A stretch of DNA of 64,000 nt from Uliginosibacterium paludis (GTDB lineage Bacteria > Pseudomonadota > Gammaproteobacteria > Burkholderiales > Rhodocyclaceae). The DNA lies in contig NZ_JBDIVF010000004.1 in NCBI RefSeq assembly GCF_039631355.1, positions 124,001 to 188,000 on the forward strand, in the 5' to 3' direction. The notes beneath the pieces were generated by a model. It did no database searches. It was given only the letters and a program-made list of their open reading frames with translations, and had not been told where the DNA came from. Shown here one piece after another: positions 17,853 through 28,348 of the stretch. Each line of letters opens with the position of its first letter. Position 1 is the first letter of the stretch. A program made the translations under genes and the position numbers.

Positions 17853-18960
17853 ATGATGGAAGCCGAACGCCTCAATGCCGTCGCCAACAAGATGTCCGAG
17901 CTGCGCGCCCGGGCAGACGACTTGCGGAGGTATCTTTGACTACGACAACAAGGCCGAGAAGCTGATCGAAGTCAGCAAGCAGCTCGAAGACCCTGCTGTC
18001 TGGAATGATCCGAAGCGCGCCCAGGACATGGGCCGGGAAAAGAAGGAACTCGAAGGCGTGGTGCTGGTGCTCGACGGCGTGGCCGCGAGCCTCGCCGACT
18101 GTGCCGACCTGTATGAACTCGCCGTCGGTGAAGACGACGAGGAGACCTTCGTGGCGGTCGAAGCCGACGTGGCCGATGTGGAAAAACGCGTCGCCGCGCT
18201 GGAATTCCGCCGCATGTTCAACAACCCGATGGATCCGCAGCCGGCCTTCATCGAAATCCAGTCGGGCGCAGGTGGTACGGAGTCGCAGGACTGGGCCCAG
18301 ATGCTTGAGCGCATGTATCTGCGCTACTGCGAGCGCAAGGGCTTCAACGTCGAGCTGATGGAAGAGTCCGAAGGCGAAGTGGCCGGCATCAAGAGTGCGA
18401 CCATCAAGGTCAGCGGCGAGTACGCCTACGGCCTGCTGCGCACCGAAACCGGCGTGCATCGCCTGGTGCGCAAGAGCCCGTTTGACTCCAACGCGCGCCG
18501 CCACACCAGCTTCGTGTCGGTCTTCGTGTTTCCGGAAGTGGATGACTCGATCGAGATCGAGATCAACCCGGCCGACGTGCGCACCGATACCTACCGCGCC
18601 TCGGGTGCGGGTGGTCAGCACATCAACAAGACCGACTCCGCCGTGCGTCTGACCCACGTGCCTACCGGCACCGTGGTGCAGTGCCAGAACGACCGTTCGC
18701 AGCACAAGAACAAGGACGAAGCCTGGAAGATGCTGCGCGCCCGCCTCTACGAGCTGGAGCTGCGCAAGCGCCAAGCCGAGCAGCAGAAACTGGAAGACTC
18801 GAAGAGCGACATCGGCTGGGGCCACCAGATCCGCTCCTACGTGCTGGACCAGTCCCGCATCAAGGATCTGCGCACCAACTACGAAGTGGGCAATACGCAG
18901 GGCGTGCTGGACGGCGACCTCGACGGTTTCATCGAGGCCAGCCTCAAGCAGGGCGTCTGA
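17853..18960 (+). CDS. prfB: Peptide chain release factor 2 (programmed +1 frameshift)
   Basis: RF2 reads UGA and UAA. The gene is split over two frames: 17853-17936 (28 codons, ending TAT CTT), then a skipped T at 17937, then 17938-18960 (340 codons plus stop), giving 368 aa. The in-frame UGA is at 17937-17939. The GGQ motif is in SGAGGQHINKTDSAVRL and the stop-codon-reading motif is SPF in RKSPFDSNARRH. All other parts are normal. Two ATGs are adjacent (17853, 17856). The gene is followed by a hairpin, then the SMC trio rather than lysS. Confidence 0.97.
17925..17940 (+). promoter_or_regulatory. prfB programmed frameshift site
   Basis: CGGAGGTATCTTTGAC: an internal Shine-Dalgarno-like GGAGG, the slippery CTT codon, and in-frame UGA followed by C. 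This is the classical autoregulatory signal: low RF2 lets the ribosome slip +1 and make full-length RF2. Confidence 0.96.
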
Positions 18961-18974
18961 GCCTGAACGGAACA

Positions 18975-19000
18975 GGGCCGGCACCCGCTTCTGCCGGCCC
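18975..19000 (+). terminator. Hairpin after prfB
   Basis: 9-bp stem GGGCCGGCA / TGCCGGCCC with an 8-base loop, 14 bases after the stop. No T-run follows, so it may be a weak terminator. Confidence 0.5.
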
Positions 19001-19090
19001 GCTTACCCTCACGGGAGAGAGCCCGGCCGCCGGGCGTCCGGATGTCACACTCTGCCAGACACCCGGCCTGGCCGGCTCCGGCCTCATCGC

Positions 19091-19096
19091 TATAAT
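19091..19096 (+). promoter_or_regulatory. Putative -10 box before the SMC trio
   Basis: TATAAT in CGCTATAATTCGC, 50 bases before the first gene. The -35 is not evident. With the hairpin at 18975-19000 it suggests that the trio is transcribed separately from prfB. Confidence 0.5.
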
Positions 19097-19146
19097 TCGC
19101 GGCCTTTCCGGGGCCGCCCGGCTTCCACGCAACGCAGCCCGCGCCC

Positions 19147-20430
19147 ATGCACGAACCTTCGGACTTCGATCTCGCTGACTTCCTGACGCCCGGTGTCACA
19201 CCGGACGATGTGCCCGCACTCTGGGCACTGGTGCGTTCGCGCGACCTGATCGCAACCTTCATCACGCTCTTCCGCGGCGGTGAAGAAGAAGTCTTCATCC
19301 GCCTGCATGTGCTGCGCGAGATCAGCGCGCGGGCCGATCACCCGCGCTGGGAGCCTGACGAGCTGCGCCGGCATTTCAGCTACATCGACCCGATCAAGCT
19401 CGAAACCGTGCTCTCGCGTCTGCGCAGCCATGATCTGCTGGTCTATGACGAAGGCAGCTACCAGTTTTCGGACGCCGGCCGCAACGCGGTGGCCGCCATG
19501 GCCGTCCTGCTCCGCTTTGGCGAACATGAAGACTCCGAGCTCGGCTTTCTCACCACCCAGCTCGCCGGCATGCAGGCGACCGGCACGGTCACCGCCGAAG
19601 TGCTGCAGCATCTGCTCGCCAAGCTCAATGCGCTGACCGCTTCCTTCGAAGACGCCATTGCATCCGGCTCCGAATTCCGCATCATCGCGGCCCGCTCGCG
19701 CCTCTCCGGCAATGTGCGCTGGCTCGACAAGGGCACCCGCATCCTGCGCGGCCTGCTCGGCGAAGAGGAAATCAGCCCGGAAACCAGCCGCATCGCGCAT
19801 GCCATCGGCCTCGCGCAGAGCCGGCTTGCCCGGGTGGATGCGGCCTTCCAGCGAGCGCTCAACAAGATCGAGGCGCAGCGCGTCACGCTGGGTGCATCGG
19901 GCGTGTCCTCGTCCGACGCCGTCGCCTGGCTGCGTACGCTGGACCTGCGCACGGTCGCCTCGCTGGCAGACGGCGCACTGGGCGCCGGCTCGCAGATGCA
20001 GTTTGTGGCCGGCGGGCATGAGCTGCTCGACCGCGCCGAATCGGCGCTCTCCGAAGAAGTCCGCCAGATGGAGGCCGACGCCAGCCTGCCTCCGGGCGAG
20101 GATGCACCGGAAAACGAAGTCGCGCCCTCCGAGGATCTGGGCCTGCTGGTCCGCCTCTCGGAGCGTCTGGCCGGCATTCCCGACGAAGCCCCCGCAAGCC
20201 GGCTGGTGCTGGGCGGCGGCTTCGGTCCGGCGAGCTACCGGCTCTCCCTGCTCTCCCTGCTCGGCAATGAGGAAGCAGGCGCTGCCGGCCCGGTAGCCGA
20301 TCTCACCCAGATGCCCTACGACCTGCAGCTCGAGGATTACCTCGTCGAGGTCATGGAAGACGAAATCTCGCACATGTCCGCCGGCAAGGTCCTGCGGCGT
20401 GACAGCACGATCGTGGAACCCAAGCCATGA
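19147..20430 (+). CDS. Kleisin-like subunit of an MksFEB/JetABC-type SMC complex (putative)
   Basis: 427 aa, no membrane segment or signal. It is first of three coupled genes; the third is an SMC ATPase. In Mks/MukBEF and Wadjet (JetABC) operons the first gene encodes the kleisin that links the SMC heads. Fitting this, residues about 20-115 look like a winged-helix region (WEPDELRRHFSYIDPIKLETVLSRL is compatible), the middle is helical, and the acidic C-terminus ends with DYLVEVMEDEISHM. I cannot name the family from sequence alone; the assignment rests on gene order and size. Its stop overlaps the next start as ATGA. Confidence 0.6.
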   Translation: MHEPSDFDLADFLTPGVTPDDVPALWALVRSRDLIATFITLFRGGEEEVFIRLHVLREISARADHPRWEPDELRRHFSYIDPIKLETVLSRLRSHDLLVYDEGSYQFSDAGRNAVAAMAVLLRFGEHEDSELGFLTTQLAGMQATGTVTAEVLQHLLAKLNALTASFEDAIASGSEFRIIAARSRLSGNVRWLDKGTRILRGLLGEEEISPETSRIAHAIGLAQSRLARVDAAFQRALNKIEAQRVTLGASGVSSSDAVAWLRTLDLRTVASLADGALGAGSQMQFVAGGHELLDRAESALSEEVRQMEADASLPPGEDAPENEVAPSEDLGLLVRLSERLAGIPDEAPASRLVLGGGFGPASYRLSLLSLLGNEEAGAAGPVADLTQMPYDLQLEDYLVEVMEDEISHMSAGKVLRRDSTIVEPKP

Positions 20431-21134
20431 ATCTCGAAATTACCGAACTCACCGCCCGCCTGCTGGCTCATCGCTGGCTGCCGCGCACCGACAGCCAGAT
20501 CCGCCGTGCGCTGGTCGACGAAGCCTTCCGCGCCGAGCTCGAAAGCAATCTCGCAGCCGTCGGCCTGCAATTGCTGGACAACCCGTTCGCCGAGCATGTG
20601 GCGGTCGGCCTGCGCGACGAAGTCATGGACGCCGTCTTCGGTGGCCGCGACTACCAGGCCAGCACGATGGGCCTCACCCGAGACGAAATCGCCCTGCTGG
20701 TGGTGATCTGGGCGCTGATCATCCTGCCCAAGCGTGAGCGCCAGCTCGGCCGCCGCTCGCTGGATGACGACGGCCAGAACGACATGTTCGGCCAGGACAA
20801 GCCGATCGAGCATGGCGAATCCGTCTCCGGCGCGGTGTCGGAAAGCTCGCTGCTGGCCGACTTCGGCGCGCAGCTGGGCGGCCGCACCAAGATCCGCAAC
20901 TTCGCGCTCGGCAAGCTCGCACGCCTGGGCTTCATCGTGCGCAGCAACGGCTACATCCATGAAGGCCCGCTGCTCGACGTGCTGCTCGACTACCGGGTGA
21001 TGGCGGACCGCATCATCAATGGCACGCTGGCCGATGTGCTTGCCGCAGCCGGGCGGGCGCTCCCCGCCGGCATGGGCGAAGACGACGACGAACTCTTCGA
21101 CGAGACCGACGAAGACGTCGATCCCCTCGCCTGA
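20427..21134 (+). CDS. KITE-like subunit of an MksFEB/JetABC-type SMC complex (putative)
   Basis: 235 aa, helical and soluble. Second gene of the trio, translationally coupled to the first (ATGA at 20427-20430). Size and position match MksE/JetB, the tandem winged-helix (KITE) subunits that bind the kleisin. The stretch LTRDEIALLVVIWALIILPK followed by a linker and KIRNFALGKLARLGFIVRSNG, VLLDYRVMADRI is consistent with two winged-helix units. The C-terminus is strongly acidic. No catalytic motif is seen, in keeping with a structural role. Confidence 0.6.
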   Translation: MNLEITELTARLLAHRWLPRTDSQIRRALVDEAFRAELESNLAAVGLQLLDNPFAEHVAVGLRDEVMDAVFGGRDYQASTMGLTRDEIALLVVIWALIILPKRERQLGRRSLDDDGQNDMFGQDKPIEHGESVSGAVSESSLLADFGAQLGGRTKIRNFALGKLARLGFIVRSNGYIHEGPLLDVLLDYRVMADRIINGTLADVLAAAGRALPAGMGEDDDELFDETDEDVDPLA

Positions 21135-21151
21135 CCGATACAGGATTCCCG

Positions 21152-23944
21152 ATGTTCCACATCCGCGACATTGAACTCGTCCACTGGGATTTCTGGCGCC
21201 GCTTCACGCTGCCGCTGGACGCTCACATCATCACCATCGTCGGCCCCAACGGCTCCGGCAAGACAACGCTGCTCGACGCCATGCGCACGCTCTTCGCGCT
21301 GCGCTGCTCCGGCAAGCGCGATTTCCGCCGCTATGTGCGCCGGGCGAACGCCGGCTTCGCCTGGCTGCGGGCCACGGTCTCCAACCAGCCCGGCAGCACC
21401 GGCAAGCGGCCCTTCTTTCCCTGCCTGAAGGACGAAGTCACGCTGGCATGCCGGGTCAAGCGGGCTGGCGGCGACTGGAGCCGGGAATACTGCATCGAGG
21501 ATGGCCTCGTCAGCGTCGAGGTGCTGGAAGAAACCGCGCAGTTCATCGGTCTGCGCGACTACCAGTCACGCCTGGCCTATGCCGGCCTCACGCCCGCGAT
21601 CGCCAAGGTGCTGTCGCTTGAGCAGGGCGACACCGACAAGCTCTGCGAATACTCCCCGCGCGCCTTGCTGGATCTGGTCTTCGACGTGTTCGGCGACAAG
21701 GAAGTGCTGGACAACTACCAGGCCGCACGCGAAGAACAGAAAACCGCACAGCACGAACTCGAAGCCCTCGCGCTGGACCTCGAAAAGCTCAAGGCACAGG
21801 CCGAAGCACGGCGTCTCGAAGCCGACCGTTTCCTGGAGTGGCGCGAGCTGCAGCATGAAGCCGGTGCGCTGGAGGCAGAAGCCATTCCGCGTCTGGAGAT
21901 CGCCGAACTGCAGGCCGAAACCGCCAGCTGGCGCACCCGCCTGAAGCGCGCCCGCACGGACGTGATCGAAGCGATTGCCACCCGCAAGGCGTCGGAAGAC
22001 CGCGTGGCGGGGCTTGCCGGAGAAAAGGCACAGGCCGAAGCCCTGCTGACCGATGCCACCGGCCGCCTGCAATCCCTCGACACGCAATGGCTGTCGGCCC
22101 GCGACGCGATGCGCGACGTCGAAAAGAAACTGGCCGAACGCGATGCGCTGCGCGAGCGCGTGGCGCGCGAACACGGCGAAGCCGCTCTGGATTCCGAAAA
22201 CGCCGCGGCCGGCGCCTACAACGACTGGCAGGCGGTTCGCGCCAAGGTCCGCGAGCTCACGGCGCGCTTCGAGGAAGTCACCGCCCGCCTGCGTGAAACC
22301 CAGGGCAAGACTGGCTCGCCGCAGGACCATGAAGTGCAGCGCTTCCGTGCCGCGCTGAATGACGCAGGCATCGAGCACCGCCTGCTTGCCGAAATCACCG
22401 AAGTCACTGACGCCAGCTGGCAAGGCGCGCTGGAGGCGATCCTGCGCCCTTACCGCTCGCTGATCCTGCTCGAGAACGAATCCGACCGCCATGAAGCCTG
22501 GGCGCTGGGGGAGCGCGAACGCTTCCGCCACTTCATCGTGTCGGACCGCGTGCCCTGCCCCGAAGCCAGCCCCGGCAGCCTGCTCGAGGTCGTGCGCTTT
22601 GCCGGCGAGCCGCCAAAGTGGCTGGCAGAGCTGCTCGGCCGCATCCGCCGGGTGGACAACGCCCAGGCTGCGGCAAAACTGCCGCGTGATCAGGACTGGA
22701 TCACTCGCGAGGCCTACCACCGCGAGCGGCGCGGTGCGCGGCACCTGGGCGTGCCGCATGATTTCTGGTTCGGTGAGCTCGCACGCAAGACGCGGCTTGA
22801 AGCACTGCAGAAGGAAGTGGCCGAGCTCGACAAACAGCTGGCCTGGGCACGCAAGAAGCAGGACGAAGCCGAATCGGCCATGCAGTCGGCGCGCGAAAAA
22901 CTGCTGGGCATGCAGGCTGCCGAGCTGCTGCTGGCCCGCTCGGCCGAGTTCGACGCGGCCGAGCAGGATCGCCACAGCTTGCAGAGCGCGCTTGAAACGG
23001 CGGAAGCCGCGCGCAACCAGGCCCGCGCCACGGTCGACCAGTGCAAGGAAAGCCTCGCCGGCATCGCCATTGAAGCCGACCGCCGCTCGCGGGACCTGAA
23101 CCAGGCGCGCGACGTGATCAAGCGCCTGGCCACCGAGTCGCGCCCCCAGCGGCTGGAACAGACCGCCCGCCTGTTGAGATTGCGCAGCAAGCGTCGCGGC
23201 ATGCCGGCCGAGTGGCTCGAACCCGCTGCCCTCGCCGAACTCGCCGAGCATTACGGCGGACTCTCCGGCGCGCGCAACGAGCTCTCCCGCCTCAAGCGCC
23301 GGATTGCGGAAGGCGAATGGCCGACCGACGAGAGCGTCCTGATCGTGAAGGAAAAGCTGGGGCTCGAGCTCCAGCAGCGCGAAGCCGATTACGGCCAGCG
23401 CATGGCCTACTCCGAGCGCACCCGGCAGATGGTCGATGAAGCCCGTGCGGCCTACATCGCCCGCCTGCGCGCCACGGTGCGGCAGTACGGCAAGAATCTG
23501 CGCGCGCTCGGCGAGCTGGCCGGTGTGGGCGTCGAATGCCCGGTGCCGGTACTCGACAATGACGATGGCACGCTGGCGTCAGCCGGCCTCGAAGTGGCCT
23601 TCGACTTCGACCAGAAAGGCGCACAGACCCTCAATGACGGAGAAGCCTCGGGCGGCCAGCAGGTCATGAAGTCCCTGATCCTGCTGATCGGTCTGTTGAT
23701 GGACGACGCGCGCCCGGGCGGCTTCGTGTTCATCGACGAACCCTTCGCCCACCTGGACGTCGCCAACATCGACCGCGTCGGTGCCTTCCTGCGTGCCACC
23801 CGCGCGCAATACCTGATCACCACGCCGGTCACCCACAACGCCAACGTGTTCCAGCCAGCCCAGCTCACGCTGGTCACGCGCAAGAAAAAGCCTGCAGACG
23901 CATGGGCGCCTCCCATCGGCGTTCTGCGTCGGCATATAGACTGA
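21152..23944 (+). CDS. SMC-like ATPase (MksB/JetC type)
   Basis: 930 aa. Walker A GPNGSGKTTL at 31-40; long coiled coils (about 190-375 and 560-760) on either side of a central globular hinge (about 385-545) with a segment LAEITEVTDASWQGALEAIL and LILLENESDRHEAW like MksB/JetC hinges; then signature SGGQQ at 833-837, Walker B FVFIDEP at 858-864 with the catalytic Glu863, and D-loop HLD. It is shorter than MukB and in the MksB/JetC range. It should form a DNA-loading ring with the two upstream products, working either in chromosome folding or in plasmid defence. The nuclease gene jetD, expected for Wadjet, is not found downstream; a diguanylate cyclase follows. Confidence 0.85.
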   Translation: MFHIRDIELVHWDFWRRFTLPLDAHIITIVGPNGSGKTTLLDAMRTLFALRCSGKRDFRRYVRRANAGFAWLRATVSNQPGSTGKRPFFPCLKDEVTLACRVKRAGGDWSREYCIEDGLVSVEVLEETAQFIGLRDYQSRLAYAGLTPAIAKVLSLEQGDTDKLCEYSPRALLDLVFDVFGDKEVLDNYQAAREEQKTAQHELEALALDLEKLKAQAEARRLEADRFLEWRELQHEAGALEAEAIPRLEIAELQAETASWRTRLKRARTDVIEAIATRKASEDRVAGLAGEKAQAEALLTDATGRLQSLDTQWLSARDAMRDVEKKLAERDALRERVAREHGEAALDSENAAAGAYNDWQAVRAKVRELTARFEEVTARLRETQGKTGSPQDHEVQRFRAALNDAGIEHRLLAEITEVTDASWQGALEAILRPYRSLILLENESDRHEAWALGERERFRHFIVSDRVPCPEASPGSLLEVVRFAGEPPKWLAELLGRIRRVDNAQAAAKLPRDQDWITREAYHRERRGARHLGVPHDFWFGELARKTRLEALQKEVAELDKQLAWARKKQDEAESAMQSAREKLLGMQAAELLLARSAEFDAAEQDRHSLQSALETAEAARNQARATVDQCKESLAGIAIEADRRSRDLNQARDVIKRLATESRPQRLEQTARLLRLRSKRRGMPAEWLEPAALAELAEHYGGLSGARNELSRLKRRIAEGEWPTDESVLIVKEKLGLELQQREADYGQRMAYSERTRQMVDEARAAYIARLRATVRQYGKNLRALGELAGVGVECPVPVLDNDDGTLASAGLEVAFDFDQKGAQTLNDGEASGGQQVMKSLILLIGLLMDDARPGGFVFIDEPFAHLDVANIDRVGAFLRATRAQYLITTPVTHNANVFQPAQLTLVTRKKKPADAWAPPIGVLRRHID

Positions 23945-23953
23945 AGCCGTCCG

Positions 23954-23982
23954 GGGAAGTCCGTCTGATCGGGCTTCCCTTT
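23954..23982 (+). terminator. Possible terminator after the SMC gene
   Basis: GGGAAG / CTTCCC arms with a 14-base loop and TTT after. It is modest, and the only hairpin seen between the SMC gene and the GGDEF gene. Confidence 0.35.
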
Positions 23983-24094
23983 CCCGGCCCGCGGGCAGCT
24001 TTCTGACCTGCCCCTATATCCAGCCTCCGGTTACTGTAAAGATTCCTGCCGGGATGCCGTTGGAAAGCCGGAACAACCACAACAACCCGGCACC

Positions 24095-25165
24095 ATGAGA
24101 ACCGAAGTCGCCCTCCTTCGTCTGCTCAAGAAACTGCAATCGCTCGAAGCCTCACGCGATCGCCTGGCTATTGCCGAATCCCTCGTGGTTGCCGCGCTCG
24201 AGGTGCTCGACGCACGTTTTGCGCTCCTGCACGGATTCCGCTCCACACCCAATGGCTATCTGACCGCTCCGGTGGCCTGGGCCGTTGCAGGGGGTGAGTC
24301 GGCCACGACCAGCCTGGATCATCTCGATTTCGAGGATACCCATCTCGCAGCCGAGCCCCTGCTCGAGGAATGCGCGCACTCCGAATCCGGCATTGCCGTT
24401 TCCGAAATCGACAGCGAATACGTACTGATCTTCGCGGTCGGCCCCATCGGCTGCCCGGTCGCCATGGTGGAAGCCCATTGCCAGGAGCGTCCCAGCGACG
24501 AGCTGAGTGATTGCGTGCATGAACTGCTGCACATCTATTCCGAGCACATCGGGCTGCTCGACTATGCCGAGCTCGACACGCTGACCCGCCTGAACAACCG
24601 CAAGACCTTCGACGACAACTTCGATCGCTTCATCGAACTGGCCGGCATGAGCACACCGGTCGCGCCGGACGACACCGAGGCCCCTCAGCAGTGCTGGCTC
24701 GCGGTGCTGGACATCGACAAGTTCAAGCGCATCAACGACGGTTTCGGCCACCTCTTCGGTGACGAAGTGCTGATCCGGGTGGCGGACCTGATGCGCAAAA
24801 CCTTCCGCAGCAACGACAAGCTCTTCCGCTTCGGGGGTGAGGAGTTCGTCGTACTGTTGCGTTTCGTGACGGCAGACAACGCGGAACGCGTGCTTGAACG
24901 CTTCAGGGAAGCCGTCGAAACCTATGAGTTCCCGCAAGTGGGTCAGGTCACCTGCTCGGTCGGCTTCGCCCGCATCGACCCCACCCTCACGCCGGCGGAA
25001 ATCCTCGGCCGTGCCGACGACGCGCTGTATTTCTGCAAGCAGAACGGCCGCAACCAGGTTCGCAGTTTCGAACGCCTGATCGCCGAAGGGCTGCTCCAGG
25101 CCCCCAGCGCCACCCCCGCCGCCACGCAAGACATCCAGGCCGACATCGACGCCCTGTTCGACTGA
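24095..25165 (+). CDS. Diguanylate cyclase (GGDEF domain)
   Basis: 356 aa, soluble. Residues about 1-155 form an N-terminal sensory region that looks GAF-like but is not firmly identified. A GGDEF domain follows (about 160-330): DIDKFKRINDGFGH with metal-binding Asp, and FRFGGEEFVVL with the active GGEEF signature. RSND five residues before GGEEF fits the RxxD inhibitory site for product feedback. The enzyme should make cyclic-di-GMP from two GTP. An Asp/Ala-rich tail ends the protein. It lies between the SMC trio and lysS, in the same direction. Confidence 0.9.
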   Translation: MRTEVALLRLLKKLQSLEASRDRLAIAESLVVAALEVLDARFALLHGFRSTPNGYLTAPVAWAVAGGESATTSLDHLDFEDTHLAAEPLLEECAHSESGIAVSEIDSEYVLIFAVGPIGCPVAMVEAHCQERPSDELSDCVHELLHIYSEHIGLLDYAELDTLTRLNNRKTFDDNFDRFIELAGMSTPVAPDDTEAPQQCWLAVLDIDKFKRINDGFGHLFGDEVLIRVADLMRKTFRSNDKLFRFGGEEFVVLLRFVTADNAERVLERFREAVETYEFPQVGQVTCSVGFARIDPTLTPAEILGRADDALYFCKQNGRNQVRSFERLIAEGLLQAPSATPAATQDIQADIDALFD

Positions 25166-25170
25166 AAACC

Positions 25171-25188
25171 ATGTCACTGATGTGACAT
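25171..25188. promoter_or_regulatory. Perfect palindrome before lysS
   Basis: ATGTCAC-TGAT-GTGACAT, 7-bp arms, six bases after the GGDEF stop and 76 bases before lysS. It may be an operator for a dimeric regulator; it is not a CRP site (the half-sites are in reverse order) and there is no T-run. Confidence 0.45.
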
Positions 25189-25263
25189 GCTGGCGCCAAT
25201 CGGTCAAAATAGCGGCCTTTGTCGCGAACGCCCGGTTCGCGCGAGCCTTTCCAGACCCGAATC

Positions 25264-26778
<1,515 letters not shown>

Positions 26779-26804
26779 CCGGCTGCACGAAAGAACCCCA
26801 CGGA

Positions 26805-26840
26805 GAACCGGGCTCGCCTTCTGACGAGCCCGGTTCTTGC
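26805..26840 (+). terminator. Rho-independent terminator after lysS
   Basis: 12-bp perfect stem GAACCGGGCTCG / CGAGCCCGGTTC with an 8-base loop, followed by TTGC. Confidence 0.75.
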
Positions 26841-26885
26841 ATTCAGGCCCCAGAAATCCGCATCCATCACTTTCCGAGACACATC

Positions 26886-27479
26886 ATGACCTCACTCATC
26901 AGCCCCATGCCGGAACTTGCCGAACGCATCGAACGCGAAGGCATCGTGCAGGGCAACGAAATCCTCAAGATCGACCATTTCCTGAACCATCGCATCGAGC
27001 CCGGCTTCATGCAGCGCATGGCACGCGAGATCGCCGCACGCCTGCGCCAGTTCAAACCCGACATGATCCTCACCGCGGAGGCCAGCGGCATCGCTCCAGG
27101 CCTGATGGTGGCGCTCGAACTTGATATTCCGATGGTATACGGCAAGAAATACCACCCCGATGTTGAAATTCCCGCGCTGTCACGCAAGATCCCATCGCCC
27201 ACCAAGGGTGGCGAGGTGAAGATGGTCGTCAGCCAGAAGTACCTCACTTCTGGCCTGCGCGTGGCCATCGTGGACGATTTCCTCTCCAACGGCCGCACCG
27301 CCGCCGCCCTGGTCGACATCACCAAGGAAGCTGGCTGCACCCCGGTGGCCGCCGCTTTCCTCGTCGCCAAGAGCTTCAAGCAGGGCCACAAGCTCATGGA
27401 AGCTGCCGGCGTCCCGGTCGTCACGCTCGCCAAGGTCGAAGCGCTGGTGGACGGCAAGGCCATCCTGAGCAAGGCCTGA
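26886..27479 (+). CDS. xpt: Xanthine phosphoribosyltransferase
   Basis: 197 aa. Converts xanthine and PRPP to XMP for purine salvage. The PRPP-binding loop is VAIVDDFLSNGRTAAAL (residues about 119-135), and the N-terminal block IDHFLNHRIEP plus GKKYHPDVE are typical of the Xpt (Gram-positive type) family rather than Gpt. It has its own ATG 46 bases after the lysS terminator. No purine riboswitch is evident in this short leader. Confidence 0.93.
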   Translation: MTSLISPMPELAERIEREGIVQGNEILKIDHFLNHRIEPGFMQRMAREIAARLRQFKPDMILTAEASGIAPGLMVALELDIPMVYGKKYHPDVEIPALSRKIPSPTKGGEVKMVVSQKYLTSGLRVAIVDDFLSNGRTAAALVDITKEAGCTPVAAAFLVAKSFKQGHKLMEAAGVPVVTLAKVEALVDGKAILSKA

Positions 27480-27502
27480 ATCCCGGGTTCTGAAAACAGC
27501 GC

Positions 27503-27530
27503 TGGACATTTCCGCCTGGCCATATATAAT
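27503..27530 (+). promoter_or_regulatory. Promoter of the tRNA-Ser gene
   Basis: TGGACA (27503-27508), 16-base spacer, perfect TATAAT (27525-27530). A GC-rich discriminator (GCGCGGC) follows, as expected for stringently controlled stable RNA. Transcription should start just before the tRNA. Confidence 0.8.
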
Positions 27531-27541
27531 GCGCGGCTCGC

Positions 27542-27631
<90 letters not shown>

Positions 27632-27737
27632 CAAACACTGTCTACAAGCGGGTTTCAGAGAATTTTAATCTTCTACCCGCCTACCTACCCACCTAAAATC
27701 TTGTGATCAGGTGAGTCAGGTTGAGACAAAATGAGAG

Positions 27738-27767
27738 ACCGCCTTCGTGGCGGTTTTTCTTTTTTTG
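27738..27767 (+). terminator. Strong rho-independent terminator after tRNA-Ser
   Basis: ACCGCC-TTCGT-GGCGGT stem-loop followed by TTTTCTTTTTTT. It lies about 105 bases after the tRNA; nothing else is seen between. Confidence 0.85.
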
Positions 27768-27845
27768 GGCGCGAAATTGCACCGCGAGCGCCTCTCTCCG
27801 GCGCACTCCACGTTCAAGCGCACTCCGGCACCGCGACACCGTCAA

Positions 27846-27864
27846 CATGAATGAAAAATTCATG
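27846..27864. repeat. Inverted repeat CATGAAT-5-ATTCATG
   Basis: Perfect 7-bp arms around GAAAA in an AT-rich patch, 85 bases before the AlpA-like gene. It may be an operator or recombination-associated site. The rest of 27768-27949 shows no gene. Confidence 0.4.
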
Positions 27865-27949
27865 CCCGGTTTTACCAAGCCCTCGCTATACGTTCAAGTC
27901 ACCACCCGGATGACCTCGTTACCTGACCGTATAGAAAGCCACACCCAAA

Positions 27950-28348
27950 ATGAACGCCCTCACCTTTCTCAGGGAAAAAGACCTGATCGGCCGCCCAGGC
28001 CAGCCTGGCTTGATCAACTTTTCCCGCTCGACGCTCTGGCGTCGTGTAGCGGATGGCAGCTTTCCGCCCCCCATCAAGCTCTCCCCAGGCATCACAGCAT
28101 GGCGGCATTCAGATGTTCTTGAGTGGGCCGCCGACCCGGCTAGCTATCACTCCGGCAGCAACAAGCCCCTGCACAGACTTCGTCGCAGTAGTCCGTCTGA
28201 CATTTGCAGATTCAAGACGCGCTCTGGCAGTAGCACCCGCTGCGCATCTTCCGGCAGGAAGTTGTCGAAATACCACTGTACTGGGCGCAGACTCGCCCCA
28301 TCCAGCAAGGGTTCGACAGAGAGCGGCAGATGCGGGCTCAGCGCATAA
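27950..28348 (+). CDS. AlpA-type DNA-binding protein, C-terminus probably foreign
   Basis: 132 aa reading frame. The first about 68 residues resemble the AlpA/MerR-like excisionase-regulator family of prophages and islands: FLREKDLIG, a helix-turn-helix FSRSTLWRRVADGSFPPP, and ITAWRHSDVLEWAADPASY, which is the normal end of such proteins. Beyond about 28154 the sequence becomes low-quality Ser/Arg-rich text with no family resemblance, exactly where a HipA-like remnant begins on the other strand. So the gene probably lost its own stop at a deletion or rearrangement junction. No integrase is present. Confidence 0.6.
   Translation: MNALTFLREKDLIGRPGQPGLINFSRSTLWRRVADGSFPPPIKLSPGITAWRHSDVLEWAADPASYHSGSNKPLHRLRRSSPSDICRFKTRSGSSTRCASSGRKLSKYHCTGRRLAPSSKGSTESGRCGLSA

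Noticed and set aside
17875..17940. Alternative N-terminus of prfB from 17875 in the main frame
   Set aside because: Reads junk upstream of the frameshift; the real start is 17853 in the other frame, with the classical shift signal between.
21566..23251. 561-aa frame antisense to the SMC gene
   Set aside because: Shadow of a high-GC coding sequence; sense frame carries all ATPase motifs.
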